Positions 1-10,892 of a stretch of 64,000 nucleotides of DNA are shown piece by piece. The notes under the pieces were generated by a model, which was given only the letters and a program-made list of their open reading frames with translations, was not told where the DNA came from and made no database searches. This stretch comes from Symbiodinium natans. Its lineage: Eukaryota > Sar > Dinophyceae > Suessiales > Symbiodiniaceae. The translations under genes and the position numbers were made by a program. The stretch spans positions 548,501-612,500 of the forward strand of contig CAJNDS010001458.1 in NCBI GenBank assembly GCA_905221605.1. Direction: 5' to 3'. How positions within the stretch are numbered: position 1 is the first letter of the stretch; each line of letters begins with the position of its first letter.

Positions 1-623
1 GCACAAGGCTTCGGTTTCAAGAGTTGAGGGTTTAGGGTATCCGGCTTTAGGGTTGAGGCCCTTGTAGGGCTTTAGGGTTTAGGGTTTAGGTCTTCGTGTT
101 TTGGGGCCCACGCGGTTTCAAGGCTCAAGGGTCCTGGGCTTTGGGTACGACTTCACGGGCTCGAGGATTACGATTTTGGGGAGTACGGGCTGGGTTTAGG
201 GTTTAGGGTTTAGGGTTTGGGGCGTCAAAGGTGTTCGGTTTAAGCTCAGGCTCAGACGTAGGTGCGAAGTGTACGCTAAAGCTGGCTGCTCGCACGTCGC
301 TGCCTATAGCTGGAAAGCGCGACATACGCGCTGGTCCGAGCGACAGCGAGGTCCATTGTGTGCACAACAGCCCAACACAAGTACTCCTAGCATCTTCACA
401 CTAGGTTGCCCAGTAACCTAGGATGAAAAAGGGTGTTTTTTTGCTCAAAAGGGGGTTATAAGGGAACCTAAACCTACCAAAAAGGGAATAAGGGTACTAC
501 TGGGCATCCTAGCACATCATGCAATCATTAGCTAGCTAGGAGTAAGTTAGTTTACATTAGGTGCAGTGCGAGAGCACGGAAAATCTATGAATACAACATC
601 AGCGGGACTCTCTGGAAGTGAGA
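1..623. other. Repeat-rich flank, no gene seen
   Basis: This stretch has degenerate TTTAGGG-type sequence (1-240), about 130 bases of unique GC-rich sequence (250-390), and one family D element (400-513). The unique part is open in frames on both strands for 25-40 codons. That is expected by chance, so I do not call a gene in it. It lies downstream of the transporter on the minus strand and may hold its 3' UTR. Confidence 0.5.
400..513. mobile_element. Family D MITE-like hairpin
   Basis: Family D runs from CTAGACCCAAGAGTAACCTA through AAAAAGGGTGCCCTTTTTGG and GGGAACCTAAACCC to AATAAGGGCCTACT and GGGTCCTAG. This copy has the GCCCAGTAACC variant end. Confidence 0.68.
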
Positions 624-1771
624 TCAGATCACGTCAAGGGACTCCGGCTCGCCCTTGGCTTTGGTGATGCACCCGTCGTGGCCCTGGATGTGCACGAAGA
701 GACCCATGGCGGCCGATGCGAGCACGACAAACCCAAGGATGAACAGGACATCGTCGGCCTTCGATGGGCCAAAACGGAACATGAGGCCCCAGCACACAGC
801 GCCGACGTTGCCCCGGTTTCGGGGAAGCATCGAGTGAGATCGGCGTGGACAGGAGGGCGCCACTCCGGACACGGAGCCAGTTGCGGCGGGCTTCACGTAG
901 GGTACGATTCCGAAAGTGCGGCCCTCCGCCATCTGAACACCGAGCAGCAGGACGCCGATAGTCGCGCCCAGAGAGTCCATCTTGGTGAAGATCAGGAGCA
1001 TGATGTCCTCCCAGACCAGAGCGATAGACTGCGCATAGATACGCCCGTGCATGCCGGTGGTGCCCGCGCCGAACAACTGGAACAGCTTCATAGCGCGAGC
1101 GAAGAGGTTCATGAGGCCGAACAGGGAGGCGATGAGACCCGCCTTGGAGACCGACAGCTCGTACTTGGTCTCCAGGTACGAAGCGAGGATGTTATTCATG
1201 GTGAGCTCAACGCCGAAGCAGGCCGCGTACTGGATGAACAGAATCCAGGCGTTGTACTGGGAGAAACCCTGCTGGAACGACTTCTTGGACGACCGGCGCC
1301 CCTCTGCGTCAGTTCCTTGAAGTTGCCCTTCGGCGAGTCGTCCGAAAAGAAGTACATGCCAATGCCGATACCGCATGTCAGAACTGCGGGGACGATGAAA
1401 GAAAGGCGCCAGGCCTTCTCGTCGTCAAAGCCAGTGCGGAACATGTTCCACTCGCCGACCATGAGCAGCTGAACAGCACCGCCTCCAAGGTTGCCCCAGC
1501 CACCAGCCATGGCGTTGGCCGTGCCCACAATCTCCTTCGCGAACTGCTGCGAGCACCACGCCTGGCATGGCACAAAGCAGGCGCCCAGGACACCGATGAA
1601 GAAGCGGATGGTGGCCAGGCCAGTAGCGTTGTTCACGAGACCACTGAAGAAGACCGGGATAGCTCCGAACGACAGCAGCATGGAGAACATGGTGCGCGTG
1701 CCGAACACGTCGCACAGAGGGCAGCGCATGAGCAAGGTCGACGCCACAGACGCGATGTTCGCGTTGTAGCC
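624..1771 (-). CDS. NRT2: NRT2-type nitrate transporter, 3' portion, frameshifted
   Basis: Two overlapping minus-strand frames together match the high-affinity nitrate/nitrite porter (NNP) family of the major facilitator superfamily, which imports nitrate with protons. The upstream frame (1771 to about 1310) has MFS helices, an R-F-F-I-G segment and the NNP signature A-G-G-W-G-N-L-G-G-G (near 1482-1511). The downstream frame (about 1320 to the TGA at 624-626) has Y-A-A-C-F-G-V-E-L-T, M-N-L-F-A-R-A, Q-M-A-E-G and G-N-V-G-A-V. The frame changes by one base near 1290-1325, after K-G-N-F-K-E-L-T. Two conserved parts are altered. The G-G-x-x-S-D loop after F-A-R-A is missing. The glycine-rich stretch before G-N-V-G-A is replaced by about a dozen unrelated residues. 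The exon opens right after TATTAG, with a stop codon at the junction, which marks an intron acceptor; 5' exons were not found. It may be a decaying paralogue or a live gene with an assembly indel. Confidence 0.82.
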
Positions 1772-1777
1772 CTAATA

Positions 1778-1827
1778 TGGTTAGAAGTACAGGTCTAAGT
1801 ACAGTTATAACTGGTTAATTTCAAGTA
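1778..1827. mobile_element. Family A hairpin, partial
   Basis: Half of a family A element, lying 6 nt upstream of the transporter's splice acceptor. Confidence 0.5.
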
Positions 1828-1930
1828 GGGGCCTGAATAATTAGAACAGGGTCTTGGGGGTTATTCTAGTATAATTACAAAGGGACCATAAGAGAACACT
1901 ATTACTGTAGTAACCCCCCCAATACTCCCT
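1828..1930. mobile_element. Family N MITE-like element
   Basis: Contains GGGGCCTGAATAATTAGAAC and GGGACCATAAGAGAACACTA. It lies in the transporter's last known intron. Confidence 0.65.
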
Positions 1931-2068
1931 CTGAGTTCGTAGTACGCAGGTCAGATCCGTAAACGTGCAGGAAATTGAGGTCCAGGGCACAAGCAGACCC
2001 TCATCTCCAAAGTTTCAACCCTGACCCTCGGCAGCGCAAGCCCTCGTCGTTGAGCACCATACCATACC

Positions 2069-2162
2069 TAGACAAGAGTCACCCAGGGACAGAAAGGGTG
2101 CCTTATTCTTGGTTGAAAGGGCTGAGAAGGCAACCTAAACCCACAACCTTGTCAGGGTCCTA
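2069..2162. mobile_element. Family D, diverged
   Basis: Both ends recognisable. Confidence 0.58.
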
Positions 2163-2185
2163 GATACCCTACTCTTTCTTCATTT

Positions 2186-2290
2186 GGGGGGTTTCCGAAA
2201 CAGGACCCCCAATCTGCATCCCCAAATAGTGGATCTCCTTATCATAACAAAGACCCCAATAAGGTACAGTACCCCTACTAACACCCTAAA
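2186..2290. repeat. Family M repeat
   Basis: Contains GGGGTTTCCGAAACAGG, ATAGTGGATCTCCTTAT and AGACCCCAATAAGGTAC. Related copies are near 32479-32576, 33690-33845, 38290-38450 and 44546-44632. Confidence 0.5.
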
Positions 2291-2829
2291 CCCTGAACCC
2301 TGAACCCTAAACCCTAAACCCTTCCACAATTTGTTGCCCATCTCAAAGACCCAAACCAGGAACAGCGGCCTCTTCGCAGCAGCCTTGGACTTGGCCTCCC
2401 AGCCACCCCCCAGGGGTCAGCTGCCCACGCTCTAAACACCCTAAACACCCTAAAAACCCTAAACACCCTAAAAACCCCAAAAACCCCAAAAACCCTAAAA
2501 ACCCTAAAAACCCTAAAAACCCTAAAAACCCTAAACTCCTGAACCCGAAACCCTCAGCCCTTTTTTCGGGTCTCCGACATACAGGCCTGGGTTTTTGAGT
2601 TTAGGGTTGAAAGCCTTAGGCTCAGCAAAGGCCACCACTCAAGCTGGTGTATCGAAACCAGGTCAAAACATGACCGGAGCTTAGGGTTTAGGGCCTACAG
2701 GCACAAAAGAAACCGACAATTCGGGCCACGAATCCCGACCTGAAATTTGGCCACAAAGCTGGCCGCACAAGTGACTGGATTCCTAACTCTGGCTCGTTTG
2801 GGGTTAGGAGCCTTTAGGTAGGGTTTATA

Positions 2830-2942
2830 TACCCAAGAGTAAGCAGCCTAGGAAAAAAAAGGGTGCCTGTTCTTGCTTTAACGGGGCTTCTAAGGGAACC
2901 TAAACCCCAGAAAAAGGGAATAAGGCCTACACCGGGTCCTAG
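2830..2942. mobile_element. Family D
   Basis: Complete copy. Confidence 0.72.
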
Positions 2943-3072
2943 CAGCCCTACCCAAACAGCCCACACAGCCACAGCCGACCAGTGTATACTTTGTGCACCG
3001 GACTGCTGCATCTTCTGCTGGCAAACACCAGCAGCTATGCCACTATGCATCTCGTCCAGTTCAATCAGGGAT

Positions 3073-3074
<2 letters not shown>

Positions 3075-3113
<39 letters not shown>
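3075..3113. repeat. Poly-C run
   Basis: A long C homopolymer that yields proline-only ORFs; its length is liable to sequencing error. Confidence 0.85.
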
Positions 3114-3997
3114 ACCCCCAACGCTTGCAAAGCAGGTTCTCCACGTTGCCGGAAAGTCTGCGAGCCAGGACCAAGGTCAAGTCCAGAGAGGGGGGTTCAC
3201 AGGGGGTGGGTATGCAGGGAACCTTAGGGAAGCCTGGGGAACCTAAGAGAGCAGTAGGAAGTGTTGGGGAACCTTGGGTTACACATTTCCCTTGAACCCC
3301 CTCGCTTAACAACGCCAAAGCAAAGGCACGGAGCAAATCATAACCTGGCTCTTCACTGCAGTGTGGAGGACTGGAAATTCCCTAAACCCGAAACTCTAAA
3401 CCCAACATGCTAAACTCTTAGGGTAGTTACATGCCTTAGTATGGGCAGTGAACAGGGGACCCCATGTATACCCCCTTGATACCCTGTATAACCCAAGGAC
3501 CCGTACGTCAGGACCCTTTAGAGGAGGTATAAGGGACCAAAATAAGGGCCCATCTGATTACAGATAGACTGACATGCCGCGCAGGGTGGTTTAGGGTTTT
3601 AGGGGAAAGCTAGAGAACAAGGTGACAGAGGACCCTAAACCATGGCCCCCAAACCCCGCAACCCACAAGACCCTACTGGAGCTTGGAATCTTACTCAGCT
3701 AACCCAGGGCCCTTGTAAGTTTAGATGAAGTAACCCTCAACCTGCCAAAGAACATACAGCTCCACCCTTCGAGGGTTTCTAGGGTTCGGGGCTTTAGGGC
3801 TTTAGGGTTTAGGGCTTAGGGCTTTGGGGTTTTGGGGCTTCAGGGCTTTAGTTTAGGGATTTAGGATTTGGCTTTAGTAGGGTGTAGGGTTTATGGTTTT
3901 TTAGGGGCCAGGGCTTGGAGGGCTGCGCCTTGCCCTTCGTACCGCTCCCCTTTGTCTTGCCTGGCCCACGTGACGTCTGGGGGAAAACTAACTTTGT

Positions 3998-3999
<2 letters not shown>

Positions 4000-4029
<30 letters not shown>
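4000..4029. repeat. Poly-G run
   Basis: A G homopolymer, with a second shorter run at 4076-4090. Confidence 0.85.
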
Positions 4030-4031
<2 letters not shown>

Positions 4032-4344
4032 TGGGCTCGCGGGTTTTGGCCTTGTTTTTATTTTTATTTTTTTGAGGGGGGGGGGGGGGAGGGGAGGGGG
4101 ACTTTGGCTTTTTGGACTTAGGGCTACAACCCTGAACTCTGACACCGTGTGTAGTGATTAGGGTTTAGGCGCCAAGCTCTGGGACCTGAACCAAGAATGA
4201 GACCCGTAAACCGTTTAAAGCCTGATGTGAATTTCCACCTCGCCCGAAATCTGAAGGGCCTAAACCCCATAATTTGCAGTGGGCTCTGGCTCAAAAAGTG
4301 GCCTTTGCAACCAGTCCTGTTTGGACCTATCAAGTAAGTCCCCG

Positions 4345-4371
4345 TGTGTGTGTGTGTGTGTGTGTGTGTGT
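4345..4371. repeat. (GT)n microsatellite
   Basis: About 13 GT units. Confidence 0.9.
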
Positions 4372-5073
4372 AGGGTTGCCGAAACTCGGCCTTACGCTTG
4401 CGGGTTTAGGGTACTTTTTTGGGGTGCCTAAACCCGAAACCCTAAACCCTAAGCACTGAAATGCTTAGAGAGCTGGCCACATGCAGAGCCATTTCAAGAT
4501 GCAGTCTCCAAATGGACAGACCAAACTCCTAAACCGTAAGCCCGCAACAGTTTAGGGCATAGGGTTCAGTTCAAACCCGCCAAGACCTCTAAATTCCAAA
4601 ACCATAAGCCTCTAGACTCAGTGCCCAGAAGCTGCCTTCCCTCTGGCTTTTCCGGGAGCTAAATCCTAATCCCCAAACCCTAAGCCCTAAACCCTAAGTC
4701 CTAAACCCCAAACCTTTCAAACTCAGTGCTCAGGGCCTGCCTCTGCCTTTGCCGGAGGACACCTGGCGACAGAGCTCAGGCGGGACTGGGGCTTTTTGGG
4801 GTCTTTGCCCGACACCCTGAACCCTAAACCCTAAGGGTTTAGGGCTTAGGGTTTGTGAAAGGTCCTAAACAACTTCGCCATGCAGCCTTGGTATGGGCGC
4901 TCTCTTCCGAAGTCCGCGTCCCAGCAACAAGCACTGCTCAGACGACACGACCCTAAACCCTAAACCCTAAACCCTGATTCCTGAACCCTAAACCCGAAAC
5001 CCCAAACCCTCAAAACCCCAAACTCACCTTTCCCCCCCCCCGCTCCCCCAAGCCGGAATCAGGGAGTCATTGC

Positions 5074-5172
5074 CTAGACCCAGGAGTACCCTTTTTGGTT
5101 TTAAGGGGGCTATAAGCCCCCAGCCCCAACCCTAAACCCTAAACCCTAAATTAGGGCCTACTCCGGGTCCTA
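5074..5172. mobile_element. Family D carrying CCCTAAA tract
   Basis: A tract (5127-5150) replaces the segment around the element's own AACCTAAACCC. Confidence 0.62.
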
Positions 5173-5236
5173 GTTGCTAGTGTCAGGGCATTTCGTGGTC
5201 AGCCCCAAAACCCCAATCCCGCAGCTCTGCCCTTGA

Positions 5237-5345
5237 AATTGTTTAGGGTTTAGGGTTTAGGGTTTAGGCTTTAGGGTTTAGGGTTTGGGGTTTAGGGTTT
5301 AGGATGTAGGTTTAGGGTTTCGGGTGTAGGTTTAAGGGATTGGGT
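5237..5345 (+). repeat. TTTAGGG tract
   Basis: Imperfect telomere-type heptamers. Confidence 0.85.
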
Positions 5346-5609
5346 TGTAGGTCTTGGGAAACCGCTCAAATCCACCCCTTCATATCTCAGTCTTTTTGAC
5401 AAAAAGTCCTACGTTAGGGAGGCGTTTAGTAAAAGAAACTTTGTAGAAACCCTGAACCGCAAAAGTCTTAACTCAGTGCCTCCGTGGTTTCTTTCCCTTA
5501 CTGTACAAAGCAGGGTGTAAGTATCCTGGAAGGGGGCATTCTACTCAATAAACCCTACTTATACTTAGCAACGCTTGCCTAGTCCCCCCGATCCTCCAAG
5601 TAGACTCCA

Positions 5610-5728
5610 AGCCCTAAACCCAAAACCCTAAACCCTACACCCTAAACCGGCCGCCCTAAACCCTAAACCCTAAACCCTAAACCTTAAACCCTAAACCCTA
5701 AACCCTAAACCCTAAACCCTAGACCCTG
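5610..5728 (-). repeat. CCCTAAA tract
   Basis: About 14 units with minor variants. Confidence 0.88.
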
Positions 5729-6016
5729 TGTCAAGGATCATAACTTCAGCTTCATAGTAGGGCTGCCTAGCGATGTAGTAGATCGTAAACCACAGGCCTT
5801 GTCCTACAACCCCAAGCTGCCTTCGGGTGGCTCTCTAAGGGCCCCTTTTCACAAACTACCGAAGTTGAGGGTTTAGGGGTTTAGGGGTTTAGGGGTTTAG
5901 GGTTTAGGGTTTAGGGTTTGGGGTTTGGGAGCCGGGAAAGGAACGGCCTTCGACGCCTTCGGCGGGGCTTGAGTGGCTAAGGACGACAGGGGCATGTCCT
6001 CAGACTTCAAGCTTCA

Positions 6017-6127
6017 CCCAGAGAGCCCAATATTTCATAGTTAAGGAATATACCGTAGATTGTAAAGGGATCCTTAGTATGATTTAAGGAATGTTCCTTA
6101 ATTAAGGGGTATCAAGCGCTCTTTGGG
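6017..6127. mobile_element. Family B MITE-like hairpin
   Basis: Family B has ends CCCAGAGAGCCCAATACCCC and its complement, with core TTAATTAAGGAATATTCC and GGATCCCTTTAT, ~110 bp. This copy is complete but diverged at the right end. Confidence 0.7.
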
Positions 6128-6357
6128 CAAACGCTTGGGATAAGGGCATGGCTCAGGACACTTCTTGAGTGCTACCAGGACTGCCCTGACGTAACACCCC
6201 CACTGTGTGTGTGGTCACACATAATACATAAAAAAATACAAATATAAATATAAATAGAAAGACAAATAGAAAATATTTTGATATGATTATAAATATAAAT
6301 ATGACCATTAATATGAATATGAATCTTCGTATTAATAAATAAATATATATATATATA

Positions 6358-6461
6358 TGGGTGGCTGTCAAAAGTATGATCCCTTTTGGGGTACCCTGAA
6401 TATGAGGTGCCGTGTCATAATAGGGATCCAAAAAAGGGACCATAATTTTGACAACCACCCA
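6358..6461. mobile_element. Single hairpin element within an AT microsatellite
   Basis: Inverted ends GGGTGGCTGTCAAAA and TTTTGACAACCACCC, with (AT)n immediately on both sides. Confidence 0.65.
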
Positions 6462-6946
6462 CATATATATATATATATATATGTATGCAAATGTACATTC
6501 CATATGCTATTGGTATGTATATATATATATTTATATTTATATTTATTCATACATATACATGTATACATGTATACACATTTTCTTATACGACATGTATACA
6601 CGAACATACCATGCAGGGACCCTTGTCAGGATCGCTCCTCAGGATACCTTTGGCCCCTGACTAACACTTGTAACTTCTATTGCGGTTTAGGGTCTGCAGG
6701 GTTTAAGGTTTGTAGCGCTTAGGGTTTAGGGTTTCGGGTTTGAGGTGGGACACACACTACTCCGGACACGCTCAGATGAATGGGACCAGCGCCCGATACA
6801 GGTGCGAGTTAGCAACCCCATGTTGCTAGGATTAGGGCGGGCTGAGGAACTAGGATGTATAGGGTTTATCTGCGACCCTAAACCCTGGAGCTTGGTAGAG
6901 AGCAGGCCCTAAAGCGTAGGGTATTGCAACCAACAACACCCTCAGC

Positions 6947-7028
6947 CCTAAACCCTAAACCCCAAACCCCAAACCCTAAACCCCAAACCCTAAACCCTAA
7001 GCCCTAAGCCCGAAGCCCTAAGCCCTAA
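6947..7028 (-). repeat. CCCTAAA/CCCTAAG tract
   Basis: Units drift to GCCCTAA at the right end. Confidence 0.82.
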
Positions 7029-7307
7029 ATCTGGATGAAGCAACTGGGCAGCCCGACATCATCAAAGGTTGCAGTCTTGAGATCGGCCAAGGGGGCATCG
7101 TCATCCACCATGGTGCCGCCTTAATCTAGCGTTGAAAGGGTTTAGGGTTTAGGGTTTAGGGTTTCGGGTTTAGGGACCCCACACCCTAAACCCCTAAACC
7201 GCCTAAGCCGTTAAGCCCTCAAACCCAACGTCTGAACATTAAAGCGCGGTAAGGTTTAGGGCTCCGGTGGCATCGGCGTGCCCTTCGTAAAACTCAACCA
7301 TGGTAAG

Positions 7308-7378
7308 CTTAGGGTTTAGGGTTTAGCGTTTAGGGTTTAGGGTTTAGGGTTTAGGGTTTAGGGTTTAGGGTTTAGGGT
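7308..7378 (+). repeat. TTTAGGG tract
   Basis: About ten near-perfect units. Confidence 0.9.
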
Positions 7379-7419
7379 TGGCTGAAGCGTACATTCAGGA
7401 ACACGAGGCGTGGGGATTA

Positions 7420-7520
7420 CTAGACCCAAGAGCAACCTAGGAAACAAAAAGGGTGCCCTTTTTGGTTTAGGAACCTAATTCAACCCGAAAAAAGGGAATA
7501 AGGGCCTACTTTGGGTCCTA
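7420..7520. mobile_element. Family D
   Basis: Complete copy. Confidence 0.7.
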
Positions 7521-7646
7521 CAAGTAGGGTACGAATCTTTGCGATGTCTAGGTTGCCCTTGCCGCACTTTCTCTCGGGCTCTCGAGTGTCGAGCAGAGTG
7601 AAGACATCAACGCCAAGAGCAAAATCCCCTCCCCCTACTTTTCAAA

Positions 7647-7758
7647 CACGCACACACACACACACACATACATACATACATACATACATACATACATACA
7701 TACATACATACATACATACATACATACATACACACAGACACACACACACACACCACAA
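7647..7758. repeat. Microsatellite (AC)n(ATAC)n(AC)n
   Basis: CA repeats flank a run of about 17 TACA units. Confidence 0.9.
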
Positions 7759-8054
7759 AACAAAGAATTCAAACTTCACGAGAAGGTGTTTTGTTCTTGC
7801 GCCGGGAAGTGGGTGTGTGTGTGGGGGTGTTGAGGGGATTCGAAAGCGAAACTTCACATGACGCCTATTTCAGTCGGAGCACTGGATCGAACTTGGAAAC
7901 CCCAATCGGTTAGGGGTTTAGAGCTTAGGGCTCGAAAACCACGGAGGTTCCAAGCAAAAAAACAACTTCGCGGCTTCAACACCCGAAAGCCTGGGTTCGG
8001 GATTTTGGGCTTGCTGCTGATGGTAAACCCTCAACCCTAAACCGCAAACCCTGC

Positions 8055-8222
8055 CAGCATGGGATACTATACCCTACAAGCCCTTACAAAAAGGCCCTTT
8101 ATGGGCTTGGCTAGGGGAATTATAACCCTACCAGCATGGGCGATTCTACCCTATTCTACCCTTCAAGCCCTTAAAAAAGGCCCTTTATAGGGTTGGTTAG
8201 GGCCGGTAGCCCATGCTGGTAA
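8055..8222. repeat. Repeat L, two tandem related units
   Basis: CCAGCATGGG ... AAAAGGCCCTTTAT occurs twice and ends in CCCATGCTGG, giving a compound inverted repeat. Confidence 0.6.
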
Positions 8223-8646
8223 ACCGGATGTCCCAGGTCGCCGGCTCTGCGGACCGCAAGCGCAAAACGCGCGAGCAACAGATATGGCCCTTCGCTATGA
8301 TACGCCTTGCAGCAAGGATTTATAGAGTTTAGGGTTTAGGAGTAGTAGTCGTGAGCACGCGAGCAAAACACGTCTGAGTTCTCTAGGACCTAGAAGTTTG
8401 GGTGCGGGGGGGGGGGTGGTTTGGCGTTTGAGGCCCCCGGTCAGATTCTAACTCGGGGAGGGTTTGGGGTTTAGGGTTTAGGGTTCAAGGTTTTGGGCGG
8501 CTTCCCAACCCCTGACCTCAACCCTAAACCCGAAAAAGCGTCCGCTGCAAGCCGAAACCGCCGCGCGCGAACGCACACAGTACCTCGCAGCATCCATGGT
8601 TCGGAGTCATGACATGACATGCGTTCGAGCATTTGGGGCTTAAGCT

Positions 8647-8716
8647 TCCCCTAAACCCTAAACCCTAAACCCTAAACCCTAAACCCTAAACCCTAAACCC
8701 TAAACCCTAAACCCTA
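8647..8716 (-). repeat. CCCTAAA tract
   Basis: About ten perfect units. Confidence 0.92.
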
Positions 8717-8848
8717 TAGACCCTAAACCGAAACCCCCTAAACCCTAACATCAAGGAGTCCGGGGTGGCAAGCTTCGGAAGGCTGGGGACCCGAGGGTGC
8801 CCGATATTCCTTGAGGAAAAGACCTTACATCATAAGGAGGATGCCTAT

Positions 8849-8909
8849 CTAAGGGTTTAGGGTTTAGGGTTTAGGGTTTAGGGTTTAGGGTTTAGGGTTT
8901 AGGGTTTAG
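8849..8909 (+). repeat. TTTAGGG tract
   Basis: About eight perfect units, opposite to the tract 130 bp to its left. Confidence 0.92.
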
Positions 8910-9523
8910 GACCCCCATAAGCATCTAAGAGTTCAGGGCTTAGGATTAGGTACTTCCCATGTACTTTATGGTAGTGGGAGCTGGGGCTCTTCGGGTGAAG
9001 GCTTGGGGTCAAGCAGTCCGGGGTGGATGCTAGTTTAGGGTTTAGGGCTTAGGGTTGAGGGTTTAGGGTTGAGGGCCCGGGAGGTGACCCTCAGCCCTTA
9101 ACTGCAACGAGCACACACAGCGGCCTGCATTCACGCGCGTCGCTTCACGTTTAGTCTCTTGCCTGAGGCTCCGCATGTTGCAGAGGCCTCGAGACGTATC
9201 AGGTACAATGTTTTTGCTGCAGGAAAGCTGTTGTGGCGGGAGTGGGCGGAAGGGATGACCTTCTTCTTGCAACCCTCAACCCTATACCCCGGAACCGTCA
9301 ACGTCAGGCTGCTCCGGAGGCCCTCGAAATGCTCCTGCAAGGAGGCTGTAGGGAAGGGTTCGACTCTCGACAGTCTAGAAGGGCCCTAAACCCTAAACCC
9401 CCAAGTTACGCCCCCTGAAGCCCTACACCCCAAAAACCACAAAAAAACTCCTTCGGTGGACCACAGAAGTAGAAGCTCCAGCTGGTTGCTGCAGACTATG
9501 GGATGACGGTCGCGTACCGTAAC

Positions 9524-9655
9524 ATGTAGGGGACAGGATTAGGGGGACCCTTGGGGATATAGACCCTCTGAGTAAGGTCCCTGTTCAAGAAAGCCAGAAG
9601 AGGGTTAAGAAGGGGTTCCCTGTTAAGGGTCCCCCTTATCCTACCGAGGAACATG
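9524..9655. mobile_element. Dispersed repeat K
   Basis: ~130 bp, starting AGGGGACAGGATTAGGGGGA and ending CCCCCTTATCCTACC, so the ends are inverted repeats. A second copy is at 12562-12686. Confidence 0.68.
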
Positions 9656-10380
9656 CTGGCGCACTCCTCAGGTCAAGGCCTTGCCGAACCTTACGGTATG
9701 AGGAACTTGGGGCACTAGGGTACCAGGGTATTTTTCGGGGTTCTAGGGTTATTAGGGTATTTTGGTTATTATAGGGTATTGGGTTTAGGGGTTTGGGCTC
9801 ATAGGATGTAGGGGTTTAGGGGTGTAGAGTTTAGCTCTTAGTGCATCTAGATAGGAGACGTAGGTAGATGACCTCCACGCTTTGGACCTAACTTTCTGGC
9901 TCAAGGCAGCTTATCTTGTAGACCGCCGCACAGCATGAACAGCACTTCCTGAAAACACAAATGTCGACACGAGGTGGATGGATGTCGGGAGCTCTTTGTA
10001 GCCCCGAGCCGCGTAAACAAAAGCGAACATGCCGTATTTTTGTGGCTATAGATTGGGTACATATCTACCCAAGAGCTCAATATACCCCTAAATAAGGTCT
10101 TTAACCCCAAGTGACATGGGCGTTACCCTAACTCTGACCCTAGGTTCCTCAACACAAGTAGCAGCGGAAGGAAATGAAAGCCCTGTCTGAAAGCCCTGTA
10201 ATTTTTGGTCTAGCAAGGTACCCCGCCCGCCTGTACCCCTACCTCCCTCTACCTGCCCCCTACCTCTACCTCCCCCTGCCTCCCTACCTCCCCCCTACCT
10301 CCCCCTCCCCCACAGCCCCACCTGCCCCACCTTATCCTTATGTTCCCCACATAGCCAAATACCCTCACATCAGGAACACA

Positions 10381-10468
10381 CCTTAATTTATACAGGGATC
10401 CTTTGTATGGATCCTTTGTATGATATAAGGAGTCTACTCCGCAATTCAGGGGGATATTGGGCTCTCTT
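10381..10468. mobile_element. Family B, partial
   Basis: Core and right end only. Confidence 0.55.
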
Positions 10469-10594
10469 TAAGTACCTTACCCCTAGCTACCCGAATCCCA
10501 GGATCCACCAAAAGAGGCTCTGGGCAGGACGGACGTGGGGCTAGGGAGCGGCCTGGCATCTGGAGAGTGTGCAGAGATTCAGCCAGGTACAACC

Positions 10595-10746
10595 CCCAGA
10601 GAGCCCAAGACCCCCCTAAACCCTAAACCCTACACCCTAAACCCTAAACCCTAAACCCATGTAGTAAGGAATATACCTGACATCATACTAAGGATCCCAA
10701 AACAACTTAAGGTATCTTCCCTAGTTCAGGGGTGGTTGGGCTCACT
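10595..10746. mobile_element. Family B split by CCCTAAA tract
   Basis: A telomere-type tract (about 10612-10658) separates the left terminus from the rest of the element. Confidence 0.65.
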
Positions 10747-10779
10747 GGATCCCTGGAGGGCTTTGAAGACGTTTAGAGA

Positions 10780-10892
10780 CTAGGCTGCCCAGCAACCAAG
10801 GCTTAAGAAGGGTGCCCCTTTTTTTGCTTAGAGGGGTTTATAAAGGAACCTGAACCCCCCCAAAAGGGAATAAGGGTACTACGGGGCATCCT
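10780..10892. mobile_element. Family D, GCCCAG-end variant
   Basis: Close to the copy at 400-513. Confidence 0.68.

Noticed and set aside
117-130. GGCTCAAG, the last eight bases of the dinoflagellate spliced leader
   Set aside because: The preceding bases do not match the leader; an eight-base match in 64 kb is expected by chance.
1944-2003. Minus-strand reading L-D-L-N-F-L-H-V-Y-G-S-D-L as the exon before the transporter's known exon
   Set aside because: No donor gives the required phase 0, and the preceding transporter helix is not visible.
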